A stretch of DNA of 64,000 nt. Origin: Umbelopsis ramanniana AG (Eukaryota; Mucoromycota; Umbelopsidomycetes; Umbelopsidales; Umbelopsidaceae). Location of the stretch: NCBI RefSeq assembly GCF_025399195.1, contig NW_026252087.1, positions 806,001 through 870,000 of the forward strand. The letters are read 5' to 3'. Made by a program: the position numbers and the translations under genes. Position 1 is the stretch's first letter; each line of letters opens with the position of its first letter. Positions 44,140 to 55,830 of the stretch are shown piece after piece. The notes under the pieces are model-generated. The model saw only the letters and a program-made list of their open reading frames with translations, was not told where the DNA came from and did no database searches.

Positions 44140-45295
44140 GTTTCTTTGAAGCTGTATGGACTATATTGGTTTTCGGCTTTCAGACTTAAGAAAAAAATGA
44201 TGAATAGCGGAAGAACCCTTCCTCCGACAACAAAATGGAATTCTTGCCGAAACAATCGGCGCTGTTCTGGATTGTACGGAATGGTAGGGGCGTGTATCAG
44301 AGATCAGTATACGGCAGCTGAAGTGGATATTGGGTCTATTTCGGAAGGCCGAGTGGATCCATGGGCTGTCCGTTTAGCCGGGATTATACCGGGCAGAAAT
44401 GTTGTAAATCGGTTGCCTGTATCTGTCGCTGGACGGCTTGTCGTTGTTGAAACGACTGTTGCTATTGCTGTGCCGGTAGTTGTTGAATGTACGGTTGGCT
44501 TGTTGTCGTGGTTAGATTGGCTCAAGTTTAGACGGGCGTTGAAGAGTGTGAGGCTCCTAGAGCGGGGTCCCTGGGAAAAACCTAGTTGATGCGGAGTAGA
44601 CTGGCTTTCCTTCAGGGGTTTTTTTTGAGAGTAGTATGATGGCCAGTAGCTCCCTGGAAGTAAGAAGGTGCATGATATTATTTTATATGCGGTAAGCTTC
44701 CGGGCATTGTTAACTGACTACACAAGTTAAGGATGATAATACAGACGTTGTTGAGGTGGTAAGAAGCGTTCGGAATTCTTTGATTGAGGTCAGACGCAAG
44801 AATTTGTGACACAGCGTCAAATGGACGTAGAAGGTCAGAAGAAGTGTACTGGAGGATGCGAAGGACACTGTTCTCCCTGGATTTATTTTTATTAAATCGG
44901 CGCTGAGTCAAAGGATTACAAAAGGTAGAGGCGTACTTCAATCCTTGGATAGCTAGGTGGTGTTCCGTGACGCTCCTGCGTTCGTCGTCTGAAAATAATT
45001 GTTTGAAAACTCCACTTTGAGAAAGTTAGGATGCCTTCGTATAGAAGTTTGCGGTGGTAGCCATTGAAAAATGCGGATGGGGGGGGGGGTTCAGGTAGTT
45101 GAGGTCGAGATGACACCATACCGTGATCTTGCTCATCGGGTTCAGCGATCGTTGTATCACTTGCCTGCGTCGGCCATTTGAGCGGCTAAGATATTGGTTA
45201 CATCTGTATGGTTCTAAGAATTGCGTTTGAGATGTTCTCTTCTTCGTGGTAGTGGCCAGGCAAAAGAAATATGATGTTTTGCATTGATTTATCAA
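44140..45295 (-). mobile_element. Degenerate retrotransposon gag-like region (DIRS/Ty3-like)
   Basis: Reading the minus strand, frames 45295-45026 and (after one stop) 44941-44678 join into a capsid-like stretch: LSQSGVFKQLFSDDERRSVT, then EHHLAIQGLKYASTF, NSVLRILQYTSSDLLRPFDA and VSQILASDLNQRIPN. The helical, Leu/Asp-rich pattern ending in RL/LN residues resembles the gag-like ORF that precedes reverse transcriptase in Mucoromycotan DIRS-type elements. Further downstream a Gln/Asn/Thr-rich stretch (44525-44304) and VVGGRVLPLF (about 44210) recall the region just before the reverse transcriptase. Several stops, a frame change and an 11-G run (45079-45089) show it is dead. No terminal repeat was found. 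The plus-strand 150-codon frame here is an antisense shadow. Confidence 0.45.
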
Positions 45296-46037
45296 CGTAG
45301 TCCTTTATACTTGTTACTTACATTATTTTTGATATCTGATAAATAGCTGAAATAAAAGAATAAATTACAGCACTTCTAGGCTCATATTTGGACGTCTGCT
45401 TGACTGTACCAACTCCCTAGCGAACTTTTTTATTTCAACAGAAAGCAGTACACAGTTGGCTCCTCTTAATTGCTTTGATGTCTGCGATGGAAAGTACCAT
45501 TGAATATAACAGACAAACAAATGACAGAATTAAGGTAACCCCTCTCCTTCCAGTTCCCAGGTACACTTGTATAACGTCACAAGACTACACACCCCTTTTA
45601 TGATTTACCATTCCGCTCCACAATATGGTGGGTTCATAATGGCACACAAGATGGTTAGACTTCCCCAGATTGGTGTTACGGTCGGGATATTTTGGACGAA
45701 GTGTGGGATGAGCGAGAAGTCCAAATGAGGCACATTATCGAAATTAGGAAACCCCCTATAGGTACGAAACAATACGACTTATCCTGGTGTCAAGCAACTT
45801 TGAAATATACTCGCCGATATTGACATCGACACCATGCATTTGAGGATCATGTAATGAAGAGTCATTCGGGGTACGCACTGCCAGAAGCATTTATGAATCG
45901 TGCAGAGGACCGGCCCAAGGATGGAACTTTATCCTCAAATGGTAAGTTACATAAATTAGATGGGTAACAACAATAAAAGCAGTTCAGTTTTGTAAAACAG
46001 GATATAGGACTTTTTACTCTTGTCAACGACACTTGAA
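45296..46037. promoter_or_regulatory. Intergenic region upstream of the PL8 lyase
   Basis: About 740 bp between the gag remnant and the lyase gene. No coding or repeat feature was recognised; presumably the lyase promoter. Confidence 0.5.
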
Positions 46038-48615
46038 ATGGTAAAGCTTTGCTTGCTAGGGTTCTCCATCGCAGGAGTCATCGGGCACTTAGCAGGGGTA
46101 TATGCTGCTCCTGTGGCCGGCAGCTCCCTCGCCACGATACAGCAGACATTCATGCAAGCGCAGATTAATATGACCTCAATATCGGGTACGCAGAAATGGT
46201 AAGCAACTACTACCAGTTGGTATGAATGCTACGGAGAAAGCACTAAAAATGAATTTAGGGCAAACGCGTTGACTGCATCAGGTACCTGGTCTGATATCGA
46301 CTACACCAGTGGATGTCCAGCAAGGCGCGCCAGCTGGCCGGCCATCAGTCACTGGTCTCGTTTAGGTAAGAATATCACCTAGAACATTCGTTACATCTGT
46401 CGAAACTAATGGGGACCATGTAGCTTCCATGTCCATCAGCTATTACACCGGCCCAGCGAACAACACAGCACTTCTTTCCAAAATCCAACTGGCTATGAAC
46501 TATTGGTTTAGCAATGATTATGTGTCTGACGACTGCATTGCCCTTGGAGGACTAACAAATGCCACATGCCCTTGTGGAACACCAGGGCTTTGGAATACAA
46601 ACTGGTATGATCAAGTTATTGGCGTAGCAAAGCCTGCCAGTGTTGCTTGTCTCTTCTCCCAACAAGGGTTAGATGTGAATCAAACAGCAGGATGCACTCG
46701 GGTTATGAGTCGTTCTTGGTCGCAAGTCGATCAATGGGTATATGGTCTTGGTGCAGTGACTGGAGCAAACACGTTGGATGTGTCCAGTGTCGGTCTTGCC
46801 TTGGCCCTCTTTACCAATAATGAAACTTTGATGGCTGATGTTTTCACGCACGCTAACGGACAAGTAGTGACATTGGTGGATCCAAATGATGGTAAGCTTG
46901 ACACTGAACGGCTGTTTTTGCGAAATTTTCGTTGCTGAATAAGCTATCACTAGGCATTAAGGCGGACGGATCTTTCTTCCAGCACGATGGTGTCCTCTAC
47001 AGTGGAAACTACGGTATGGTTTTCGCAAACGACTTTTTGTTGTTTGCTTCTGCAGCAGTTGGCACATCGTACCAGGCTGTGGATGCTCAGAAAGCAATTT
47101 TCACAAACTTGTTGGAGGGTACAGAATGGATGAGCTTTTACGACTCAGTAACCAAGACTGTAAGATGGGAATATTCCTGTTTGGGTCGTATGGTGTCTAT
47201 GAGTAGCTACTCGCCATTCGATGTAAATATTAAACAGTATCCAAATGGCACAAGTACTTGGTCTCAATACTCTGAAATATCCGCATCGGAAAAGCGATTG
47301 CAAGCAACTGGAGCTACTGCAAATCCTGGTCAGCTGAACGGAAACCGGCTGTTTTGGAATGCTGATTACATGGTACGTTTTCTCTATCTAATGATGCGCA
47401 ACACAATTAGGAACTAACATATACGCCATGTAGATCATGCGTCGTGATAGCTATGTTGTATCACTCAAGATGTTCTCTTCCCGTATTCGTAATACCGAGT
47501 GCGTAAATCTTCAGAATATCAAGGGCTACCATTTGTCAGATGGTCTCGTGTATACATACTTGACAGGCAATGAGTATGTTGACATATTCCCCACCTGGGA
47601 CTGGAATCTCCTCCCTGGAACCACTGTAGCATATGGAGCAGATCCGCTGAACTGTGATCAAGCTAGTGCTTTCGGTGTAAACGATTTTGTTGGCGGTGTA
47701 TCGACCGGAGATATTGGTATTGGGGCAATGCAATACACTGATCCCTTGTCGGTCAGCTCAAATAGTACTAGTTGGAGCAAGGGTTGGTTCTTCTTCGACA
47801 ACCAATATGTTGTTGTTGGTAACGGTATCACCACCAATTCCGGGTCACCACTGTACTCCGTATTGGATCAGCGTAAGTTAAATGGAAGCGTTTACACTTC
47901 GGCCAACCCATCTACTCCTGTTCCTACCAATACCACTACCAATTATACCAACCCTGATTGGCTTTGGCATGGTAATATTGGATATGTGTTCCTTAATAAT
48001 AGTGCTCCAACTTTATCGGTTTCTCCAAGTCAGCAATCTGGAAACTGGTCGTCTATAGCTATAGACACAACTGTTGTCACCACCAACGTATTCAAGTCGT
48101 GGGTCACCCATCCGGCTTCAGCTACCGGCTCACTTGCTTATATTGCTGACTTGAACGTGCCATACAGCGGTTTCAAAGCGAAGTCTGCATTGCTGAAGGC
48201 ATCCATTCAACTACTTGCCAATAATGATCAAGTCTCTTCCGTCTTGAACATTGCTGATCTTACGTTAGGAAGCATATTCTGGAAAGCTGGATCCTTAAAT
48301 TTGCCGAAAACCTCAGCGTTTTCACAAAGTCTGCATATTCAAGGCTCTCTGTTCTCGTTGACTGTTGACCAGCCATCCATCGTATTGTTAAAGCTCAACC
48401 TCAAAAATGGATCTGTTGCAGTCAGTGTATCTGACCCTACACAGACACAATCTACCTTAAATTTATCCATCAGCAAAACCTTGCTTAAATGTCCAAAGAC
48501 ATCTTCTACAGGCTTCAAGTGTCAGCAGCAAGCTGGAGGAATCAAGCTTGCAATCATCTTGCCTTCTGGCCAAAATGCCGGCAGTACAGCTACAGGTGCT
48601 CTGACACTTTTATAA
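46038..48615 (+). CDS. Secreted polysaccharide lyase family 8 (hyaluronate/chondroitin/xanthan lyase type)
   Basis: Five exons: 46038-46198, 46259-46365, 46424-46891, 46954-47372 and 47434-48615, about 778 residues. The start MVKLCLLGFSIAGV gives a signal peptide ending near AAPVAG. The alpha/alpha toroid carries NTNWYDQVIGVAKP, TGANTLDVSS, DGSFFQHDGVLYSGNYG (catalytic His/Tyr region) and the WEYSCLGRMVS block equivalent to RDxxGRxIS. The beta domain begins with SSRIRNTECVN, GYHLSDGLVYTYLTGNEYVD, and FPTWDWNLLPGTTVAYG, all characteristic of PL8. Such enzymes cleave uronic-acid polysaccharides by beta-elimination, releasing unsaturated sugars. The real substrate is unknown; fungal glucuronan-like wall polymers, which Mucoromycota make, are as plausible as animal glycosaminoglycans. 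The catalytic Arg-containing motif is altered (CLGRM), worth checking. Confidence 0.85.
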
Positions 48616-48983
48616 TCAATCCGTATAACATTGAAAAATATATCAGATATATTCAGTTGAAGCGCCAGCATCCGTAATTTACTCTGTGCCACAATATAAA
48701 TTGAAGTAGCAAACCCTCAATTTACAGAAAGAGTGAAAGTTTGATATTTCGTATGGCCCATTGGCCACTTTACGAATTCAGATTAATGATAGCCGTCTGG
48801 AATCGAAGAGATTTCCATTACCATTGATACTAAAAGCATGTATTTTGAAGGGAAAGCGGATTGGTCATCAGTAAAACAATCGCTTGTTCGCTTGCCCTGT
48901 ATGGTGCTTGCATGGCCTTAAATACCGCTTGTCACGTGCGTATTGGCTGTTAGTAATTAGAATTGAGGAGTTTCTTCACACAC
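48616..48983. other. Intergenic, lyase to SDR
   Basis: About 370 bp between two plus-strand genes. No gene seen. Confidence 0.5.
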
Positions 48984-48990
48984 TATAAAG
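48984..48990 (+). promoter_or_regulatory. TATA box of the SDR gene
   Basis: TATAAAG 38 bp before the ATG at 49028. Confidence 0.5.
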
Positions 48991-49027
48991 GCAGACCGGA
49001 GACCATGTACGTCTAAACTCTCACAAG

Positions 49028-50135
49028 ATGGATACTCAAAATTTGTTTAGCGTTAAGAACAAGGTAAGTTTTCTACAATGTCTGAGGAGAGTCATTGACC
49101 ACAGCAAGCTCATAGCCTCCGGATCTTAGGTTGTTCTAGTGACGGGCGGTTCTCGTGGAATCGGTGAAATGATCGCCACGGTATGGTTTCAGCTTGCACT
49201 GTTAGTACTGTAACTCGACATTAATGTCCAGCACAGGGTTTTGTTTCATCAGGAGCCACTGTTTATATCAGTGCTCGTTCAAAGAAAGTTTGTGACGAGG
49301 TATGTTTTAACAAAAGACAAGATGAAACAGAGAGAAAGGGGGTTTTTGAATGGGTTCTCACACCATACTTTCAGGTTGCCAAGGAGCTTACTGCCAAAGG
49401 ACCTGGAAAATGCTATTCAATTCCTGCCGACCTGCAAAGTTTGGATGAAATTAAGCACCTAGTTGCTGAAATTTCCAAAAAGGAGCAACGTGAGTTCAAC
49501 GTCCATAGGTACCTCTATCACGCCACTTAAATTTTAACGCGATTCAATATGCATAGATCTTGACGTCCTTGTCAACAACGCCGGAGCAAACTGGGCTGCT
49601 CCTGTCGATGATTATCCCGAAGACGCCTTTGAGAAAGTAATGAACTTGAATTTGAAGCGCATTTTCAGCTTGACACAAGCGTAAGTATCGGTAGGCTGAT
49701 GGGCATTTTTTTTGCGTAACTGACATTTCTTCCAGGTGCCTTCCATTGCTTTTGGCTAAATCAACTGCCGAGAATCCCTCTCGTGTGATCAACATTGGTT
49801 CTATCAACGGCATCGACGTACCTGGCCTTGAAACCTACGCCTACTCTAGCTCTAAGGCAGCTTTGCATCAATTAACTCGCCATCTTGCTGGCAAGCTTGG
49901 TGACCGCCACATCCTTGTCAATGCCATTGCACCGGGATCATTCCAATCCAAGATGATGAAGGCTACCTTAGAGAAGTTTGGTGATTCAATCGTTGCTAGA
50001 ATTCCTGTTGGTCGTATCGGCAGTCCTGAGGACATTGCTGGAACGTGCATCTATTTGTCATCTCGTGCCGGTCAGTATACCACAGGTGCTATCATTGCAG
50101 TAGATGGTGGTGCTTTAGTATCAGCAAAAATGTAA
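49028..50135 (+). CDS. Short-chain dehydrogenase/reductase (SDR, 3-oxoacyl-ACP reductase-like)
   Basis: Six exons: 49028-49063, 49130-49180, 49237-49299, 49375-49489, 49557-49680 and 49736-50135, about 262 residues. Classical SDR features: nucleotide-binding TGGSRGIG (residues about 17-24), NNAG, the catalytic serine in INIGSIN, the YSSSK tetrad motif, and PGSF after it. The closest style is the RhlG/FabG-type ketoreductase group that includes fungal proteins annotated as rhamnolipid 3-oxoacyl-ACP reductase. It should use NADP(H) (SRG and ISARSKK basic residues after the first strands) to reduce a ketone, perhaps a 3-ketoacyl or xenobiotic substrate. No targeting signal is seen. Its 3' end converges with the next gene, the stops being about 80 bp apart. 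Confidence 0.88.
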
Positions 50136-50154
50136 TTAGCTCTGACAGACCAAT

Positions 50155-50160
50155 AATAAA
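50155..50160 (+). terminator. Polyadenylation signal AATAAA (SDR gene)
   Basis: AATAAA 20 nt after the SDR stop codon. Confidence 0.5.
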
Positions 50161-50215
50161 AGTGTTTTTTTTTGTATTTCTTGATTGTCTGTTAATAAGC
50201 GTTATCTTACAAAAA

Positions 50216-51416
50216 CTAATCAACTGGGTCACCGTATTTGTTTTTACGGGAGCGCTGTGATACCTGCTCCATCTCTTCTCGTGTACGAGGAATGTTGTCA
50301 GGCTGAAGCTGAGTAGATGTCATCGTACCATTATCCTGAGCTGCTCCACTGGAGTCTTGGCCAACCTTTTGCTTCTGAGCTTGCTCTCTAAGCTTTGCCC
50401 AGGTCGGCCGTTCATTAGGCAGGTTCTCTGAGCGTATTTTTTCCCAAGCTCCTCTTCGTCCACCGTAGTTTGCATTGCCCTCATCTTCATCTTGACCAGC
50501 TTCCGTTTCCGGTTGCTGTCGTTGTGTATAACCGGTAATTTGACGTCTGGGTGCTGCTAGGCGTTTCAGAAATTAAATTTCAAGGATGAAGTGCACCTTC
50601 AGCCATATTGTCTACGTACCGTCAGTCTCTTCAAATGGTCTCTCAATACCGCTGTTGTCCGTTAAAGAATCGTCTTCCGACATAAACTCTCCATTTTCGT
50701 CCTGCTTTTTGCCTAATTGATTGCCATGCTGGTAATTCCGCAGTTCACTTTCGCGCTCTGCTGGTGACATTCGCCTCGGTGGGGAAGTCGGTGAATCTCG
50801 CTTGAAGCCTTTCTCAGCCAAAATTTCATTCCTGCAGATGACATTATAAGTAGGAAGTAGAAGGTTATTCCAATGCGAAATTGAACACTCACTGAACGTC
50901 TCGAACGAGATTCATAAGGTGTTCAGAATTAGGTAGCGTTTTGATGGTATTGACGCCAGCCAACGCTCCGGACACTAATCCCATTTGTGTACCAATAAGA
51001 AAACCTCCACCGGCTAGTGCAAAGGAGGCCCAAGGGGAAAAGCGTCGCCGGACACCTGGAAGAATATTGTCAACAAGGTGGCTACGTTACGTCCTCCATG
51101 CGATTGTATTTACCTAAGAATGCTCCCACTGCTGCGCCAGCGAATCCTCCAAAGGTGGCTAATTGTAGTTGTGTGAAAACCTAATTGCTGCTGCGATTTT
51201 GAGCATTGTATTGTACTTACTATGTGAGCTCAGTTGACCTCTTGCCTTGTCGATGGCTGCTACTTCTTCTGGTGTAAGTTTATACTCTTCCACACGCTCG
51301 TTGAGTCGAACATGAAGCTTATTGTTCGCCATGGCAGTGCTCAGTCTTTGTGGCGATAATTTTTCGGGAAAGCTGGCTTTTTGAAATGACTCGTTTCGCT
51401 GGAAAAATTTGGTCAT
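50216..51416 (-). CDS. Uncharacterised glycine-zipper membrane protein with charged C-terminal half
   Basis: Five exons: 51416-51221, 51158-51114, 51055-50893, 50831-50620 and 50556-50216, about 318 residues (290 if translation begins at the in-frame ATG at 51332, MANNKLHVRL). The longer start yields a Phe/Arg/Ser/Lys-rich N-terminus that could target mitochondria. After YKLTPEEVAAIDKARGQL come two small hydrophobic spans assembled by splicing: FGGFAGAAVGAFLG (glycine zipper) and FALAGGGFLIGTQMGLVSGA. The rest is hydrophilic, rich in Glu/Gln/Arg, with RRGAWEKIRSENLPNERPTW. The two-span hairpin followed by a charged tail is like OCIA-type mitochondrial or endosomal proteins, but this is not firm. 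Function unknown. Confidence 0.7.
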
Positions 51417-51758
51417 GCCAAATTCCCCTCACATAAAAATTACGGCATGGGTACACTGGACTTCTCGCTTTTTGTTTTGGAATTTTTTTGCTTGCTTACG
51501 CTTTCAAGGAAACTTTTTTACAAGAAAGGAACAAAATTAGCGTAGAAACTCTCAATTGTAGTTCGCAGTACAGCGTGGTGAGTCATGGTAAGGAGGATTG
51601 GAAGAAATTGCTGGTGACTACGCAGTGATGGGTGGGGTAGACGCCTATTAGAATTTTTGCTACAGCGATATGTGTTACATTATTTACATATAATCTGTTT
51701 GAATAGAAGCAGAACATTATCTCGCATTACATATCAATCAATTATGTGACGCGTAAGT
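51417..51758. other. Short intergenic, tandem minus-strand genes
   Basis: About 340 bp holding the promoter of the glycine-zipper gene and the 3' end of REX3. Nothing else seen. Confidence 0.5.
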
Positions 51759-54043
51759 CTAGTTGGAGCCAAACTGTTTGCCTGCAACAAAATGTTGTTA
51801 CAATCCACCTTTCTAGACGCGGTCACCAGTGTTTGACATTTTGCACGTACCTTTTTCAACTTTCAACTTAATCAGATCAAGACTAGTCTTAGCATCCTCA
51901 AAACTGTCATGTCCTTCAGAGCTATCTTGTATGAACCTTTGAAGATACTTGTTAGCTAGGAAGCGAAGTCCGTGTCGATACGGTAGTCCATTGGGATGCG
52001 GATAGAGCTGTAGCAAGAGTCATCAAGGGTTATTAAGTTATGTGAGTTTTGGGCAATCATTTTATACAACTTACTGCAACTGTATCTACAACATTTGGAT
52101 GAACAATCTAACAGACCCATTTCGTTAGCAGAACAGCCGATACATCACATTCAATTCCACCCAACTTACTCGCAAAGCTTTCAAGTCATTTTCCTATATG
52201 AAATTGATTGATTCGTCAGAAATCACACAGCAAAAAAAATTGCCAGTTAAAACAAATTATTACCAATCCGTGGCCAGCAAGGATAGTCTGTTCATCCATG
52301 AATTTCGATAACATCAAATGAATATCTTGAAGATTATACTTTGCACCTCGCAAGGTTTGAATGCCACTATAGCGTGAATTCAGGTCGACAACCATGTGTT
52401 GAGGCAAAACCAGCTCATCTATAATGGTTTCATTGAATTCATCTATTGCGCTTATGCGAACCAGCTCCATTCCTGCAGTAGTGTATGCCTGGTGTGAAGG
52501 TAAGAATATCTCCATAGAAGTCATGTCATAATATCATCCAGCTTACCATTTCACAATCAAGAGCGATAATTTGTCGTACATCTTTGCTCGCACCGCTGAC
52601 TGGCTTTACAGAAGAGAACGGAATACGCTTTGCTAATGCCTCAATAGTCTCATCTGATATTTAAACATTAGTAGATACGAAGAAGGCGTGCAAAGGTAGT
52701 TCTTTTTTCGTGCGTTACCTTTGTATACATGTGGTCCAGTTGTACATCCTAGACTCTCAGGAGGGCTATTGCAGCAATAGTACAACCTTTCGTACTCCCC
52801 TACAATAGCATGAAGTCAGAATCTCGTATTGTAGATACAAATAGGAAACGATTTCTTTTACCATGAACTTTGACTTTTCTGATTCGCCCATGATGATAGC
52901 GACATAGTTCCATATCTTGTTTTGTCAAGATATCTTTGACAATGAATGCCTTAGTACACCTGTCACATTTACGCTCTATTCCAACTGAGCTATCTATGCT
53001 TTGCGGAATTTCGAGAGCATCTGCTAGAGGGTAGTTCATCTTTGCTAGTTGTTCCTCCGTTAAGACGTACTGTTGAAGCTTGCTTCGCATCCCTGTCTTT
53101 TGTTGGCTCTTTTTGTCTGTCCATTCACCGTCGATTCCAATGTCGTCTTTATCTTCTGAGGGTAAACGTTTTTTCAAACGTCCTAGTACGCCAGCCGCTG
53201 TCTGCTTGTATCCAGCTTGGTTAACACTAGTCTCATGGATTTTTCTCTCCTGTTTCTCTGAGTCCTGAAAGGCAAGCAGCATATGCTCGTCTAATGGCTT
53301 ATAAATGCGCAGGAACTGCTCGTACATTCTGGTTACTGTCATCTAGTACAATGTAAACTTATGTTAAAAATGGTAATCCTTCTAGAGCTTTAAAGGTATA
53401 CTACTTACCTGTCGAACTTTCTGTGGGACTTGGGATTTTAGATCTGGGAGGATCATCGGCGGTCCACCAGTAGTTGATTTAGCCTGAAATTACGAGATGT
53501 CATGAGCTAGCTCGTTCTAATTAATAGAATTATTGAATATATCATTACTCACCTGCAGTACTGGTACAGGTACAGAGTGACTAAGGTTGCTACCGGTCGA
53601 TGATCTATTGGATATTGTAGCAGTGGGCTTCATCTTTGTTTCGCTCACCCCGCTGATAATATTACGGTAAGCAGGCTTTGCTTCAGCTGTAGTCGATAAA
53701 TTGCTGGGGAGTTTCGCAGCTGACGGGCGAATGTCATATGCAGCTGCTGGTCCTGCATGTCCCTTTGCTACAGGTCGTACTTGGGTGGAAGTAGCGTATT
53801 TGCTTATTTGAGCTATAGGCGCACGTTCTGTTTCCTGACGACTTCTAGTAGCTTCCACTTTTCGCTTTTTGGCAATATGCTCTTTCAAAGTGGAAGCGTG
53901 TTAGTTCAAGTGTTGTGTGGCACTAAACATATCGACTGTAACCCACCTTCAGTGACCTCGTGAGAATATAGACAGGAAGACCTGTGACATCCTGGATATT
54001 CAGGACATGTTATAGATCGGAACAATCCAAGAGCTGGAAACAT
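51759..54043 (-). CDS. REX3: RNA exonuclease 3 (REXO1/Rex3-type DEDDh 3'-5' exonuclease)
   Basis: Eleven exons: 54043-53947, 53881-53553, 53483-53409, 53342-52862, 52799-52719, 52653-52547, 52488-52264, 52193-52170, 52107-52075, 52007-51851 and 51781-51759, about 543 residues. The start MFPALGLFRSITCPEYPGC followed by CLYSHE is the N-terminal zinc-finger of Rex3/REXO1. A Cys/His zinc region follows in exon 4-5 (KCDRC, CRYHHGRI, YYCC). The exonuclease domain carries the DEDDh set: IIALDCEM (Asp, Glu), a GHGLENDLKAL block (Asp) and HDSFEDAKTSLDL (His-x4-Asp). The AGHGLENDLKAL block is rebuilt across a 24-nt exon. In yeast Rex3 matures RNase MRP RNA and overlaps with Rex1/2 in snRNA 3' trimming. 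Complete active site, so probably functional. Confidence 0.88.
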
Positions 54044-54398
54044 GGCAATTTATAGCAATATGTCGGATGGATACTCGATTCAAGGTGCAGCACAAACTCT
54101 TAACAGTTTCCATGAATCGTCCCTGGATAGCGTGACTGTCACTTTTTGGATGGCATAAAAGAAGACCTCTTTACCCTTTTTCACAAAAAGCGCCTATTAA
54201 TGTAGTTACAATAGTTACGAGAAGCATCTTTTATATTGTTCATTTTGTGAATATTTTTCAATGTTAATTGCGGGACAAATCGTCAGCTAGCAAAGCTGTG
54301 GCCATGGCAATATGTCACATGATTCCGTTCGACCTGCTTGATTTTTTTTTCTTTTTGGGCAGCGGAAAATTAATACAGTATGTGAAGGTCTACTTAAT
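54044..54398. promoter_or_regulatory. Shared divergent promoter of REX3 and CET1
   Basis: A 355-bp gap between divergent start codons, with a T-rich run near 54340-54356. No TATA box is obvious on either side. Confidence 0.55.
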
Positions 54399-55758
54399 AT
54401 GAACACATTCGAGACAACCGACGAGGACAAGGTCGAGTTCAAAGACCAAGGAGAATCCAACAATAAAAAGCGAAAAATAGGTCCAAATTCCACTGATGCA
54501 GATACAGTGGCATCAGGTACTTCGGAGAATGGTAACACTCTAGATGCGAATAGAGCGCGAATGGAGAGTACACGACCATCAACAATATTTGGTAACAAAC
54601 CGATGAACGACACCGTTCAATATGTTGCAAATTTCCTATGGCGGTATTGCGATCAAGATAATATTGAGGTATTTCGAAGTTGTTTTCTATACCATTAATC
54701 AATGGCGACTACATTTTTGATTTCTATTGGCTGATGGATATCTGCGTTTAGATCGAAGCAAAGCTCGGCACTATAATAGATAATAGAACGAGGCAAAGGT
54801 TGTCTTTGCCTGTTGGTACCGAGACTGGTGAGTGAACAGAAGTCTTGTGATAAAGTCGAGTGCATTGCCTGAAAAATGTTTCCAGTAATCCTACCAGACT
54901 CTGATCTCCGAACTCGCTTCAAGAGCGATATGAGTCTCAATCAACATAAAATGTATAACCAGATGCTCAACGATATGGTTCAAAAGCCACCAGAGGTAAG
55001 AATTCAAGAAGTTTAATTGTTTGGATGAGAAGTAGATGTTGACCTGTTGGAAAAGGGATGCCGCGTGAAATACAAACACACCAGAGAAAGGGATAGATTT
55101 TTCAAGCTATCAGACGGAAGAAAAATACGAGTAACAACTGATCAACAATCTGGAGAGGTTAGTGAACGAATGATCTATTAGCGCTACATTTTTTACCATG
55201 AGCCTAAAAGCTGTCATTTGACCAGATTGTACCAAATGGTGTCTTGGAAAAAACAAGAATTGCGGATTTGAATATATACTCGCCTAATCAAGCTTTTGAC
55301 TACAGAATCTCTGTGAGTATTGAAAATCCAGGTGAGTCGATTTTTGTGTAAATGACAGTAAACGTTGTGATCAATGACTAATTCTGCCGGACGCAACTAC
55401 AGCGTCAATACCCGGTGGCAACCATATGTACGAACGTAATAAAGACAGACTCTCATACTCTCATGGAAACATCCAATTTGATCTAACTCAAGTGAAATCA
55501 CCGGTAAGAAAACGTCATTTCAAGGCGGCTTATGAATGCCACACTTAAATATATGCTTATAATAATTCCTCCATCATTTAGGACACCTCTGGTCAGCAAG
55601 ATGTTACTCATGAACTCGAACTTGAATTTATAGACACCCGAATATTAGCGGCTGAGAAGAGGAAGCAGGCTCAAGGCGAGGCATCCGAATTTGCATCAAT
55701 GGTAGAAGTATTTTTAGACAATGCCAGAATTTTAAGTAAACGAGGAGGACGTGCTTGA
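54399..55758 (+). CDS. CET1: mRNA 5'-triphosphatase (Cet1/Pct1-type capping enzyme)
   Basis: Seven exons: 54399-54668, 54752-54827, 54886-54995, 55056-55157, 55226-55331, 55403-55503 and 55582-55758, about 313 residues. It removes the gamma phosphate from nascent mRNA 5' ends, the first step of capping, and is the metal-dependent tunnel-fold type confined to fungi and some protists. Tunnel motifs: NIEIEAKLG (first metal-binding Glu pair), FKSDMSLNQHKMYNQMLND, YKHTRERDRFF, KIRVTTDQQSGE, YRISVSIE, NKDRLSYSHGNIQFDLTQV and THELELEF (second metal Glu pair). The N-terminal 65 residues are polar and Lys/Asp-rich, likely disordered. The third intron ends at GAAAAG; only this acceptor keeps the conserved GCRVKYKHT strand in frame. 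Animals use an unrelated cysteine phosphatase. Confidence 0.9.
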
Positions 55759-55830
55759 CATTCGGCTGCACTTTCCTAACTGCAATGGTTTCGTCATAAT
55801 GCGCTCATTACTGTGACTGGTCCGAAATTT

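Noticed and set aside
44137..44589. 150-codon plus-strand frame
   Set aside because: Antisense to the Gln/Thr-rich and VVGGR segments of the gag-like remnant; no similarity of its own.
54996..55084. Apparent frameshift in CET1 after exon 3
   Set aside because: First acceptors tried (GTAG, CCAG) gave wrong phase, suggesting a frameshift, but the GAAAAG acceptor at 55055 restores GCRVKYKHT in frame with a 60-nt intron. No defect.
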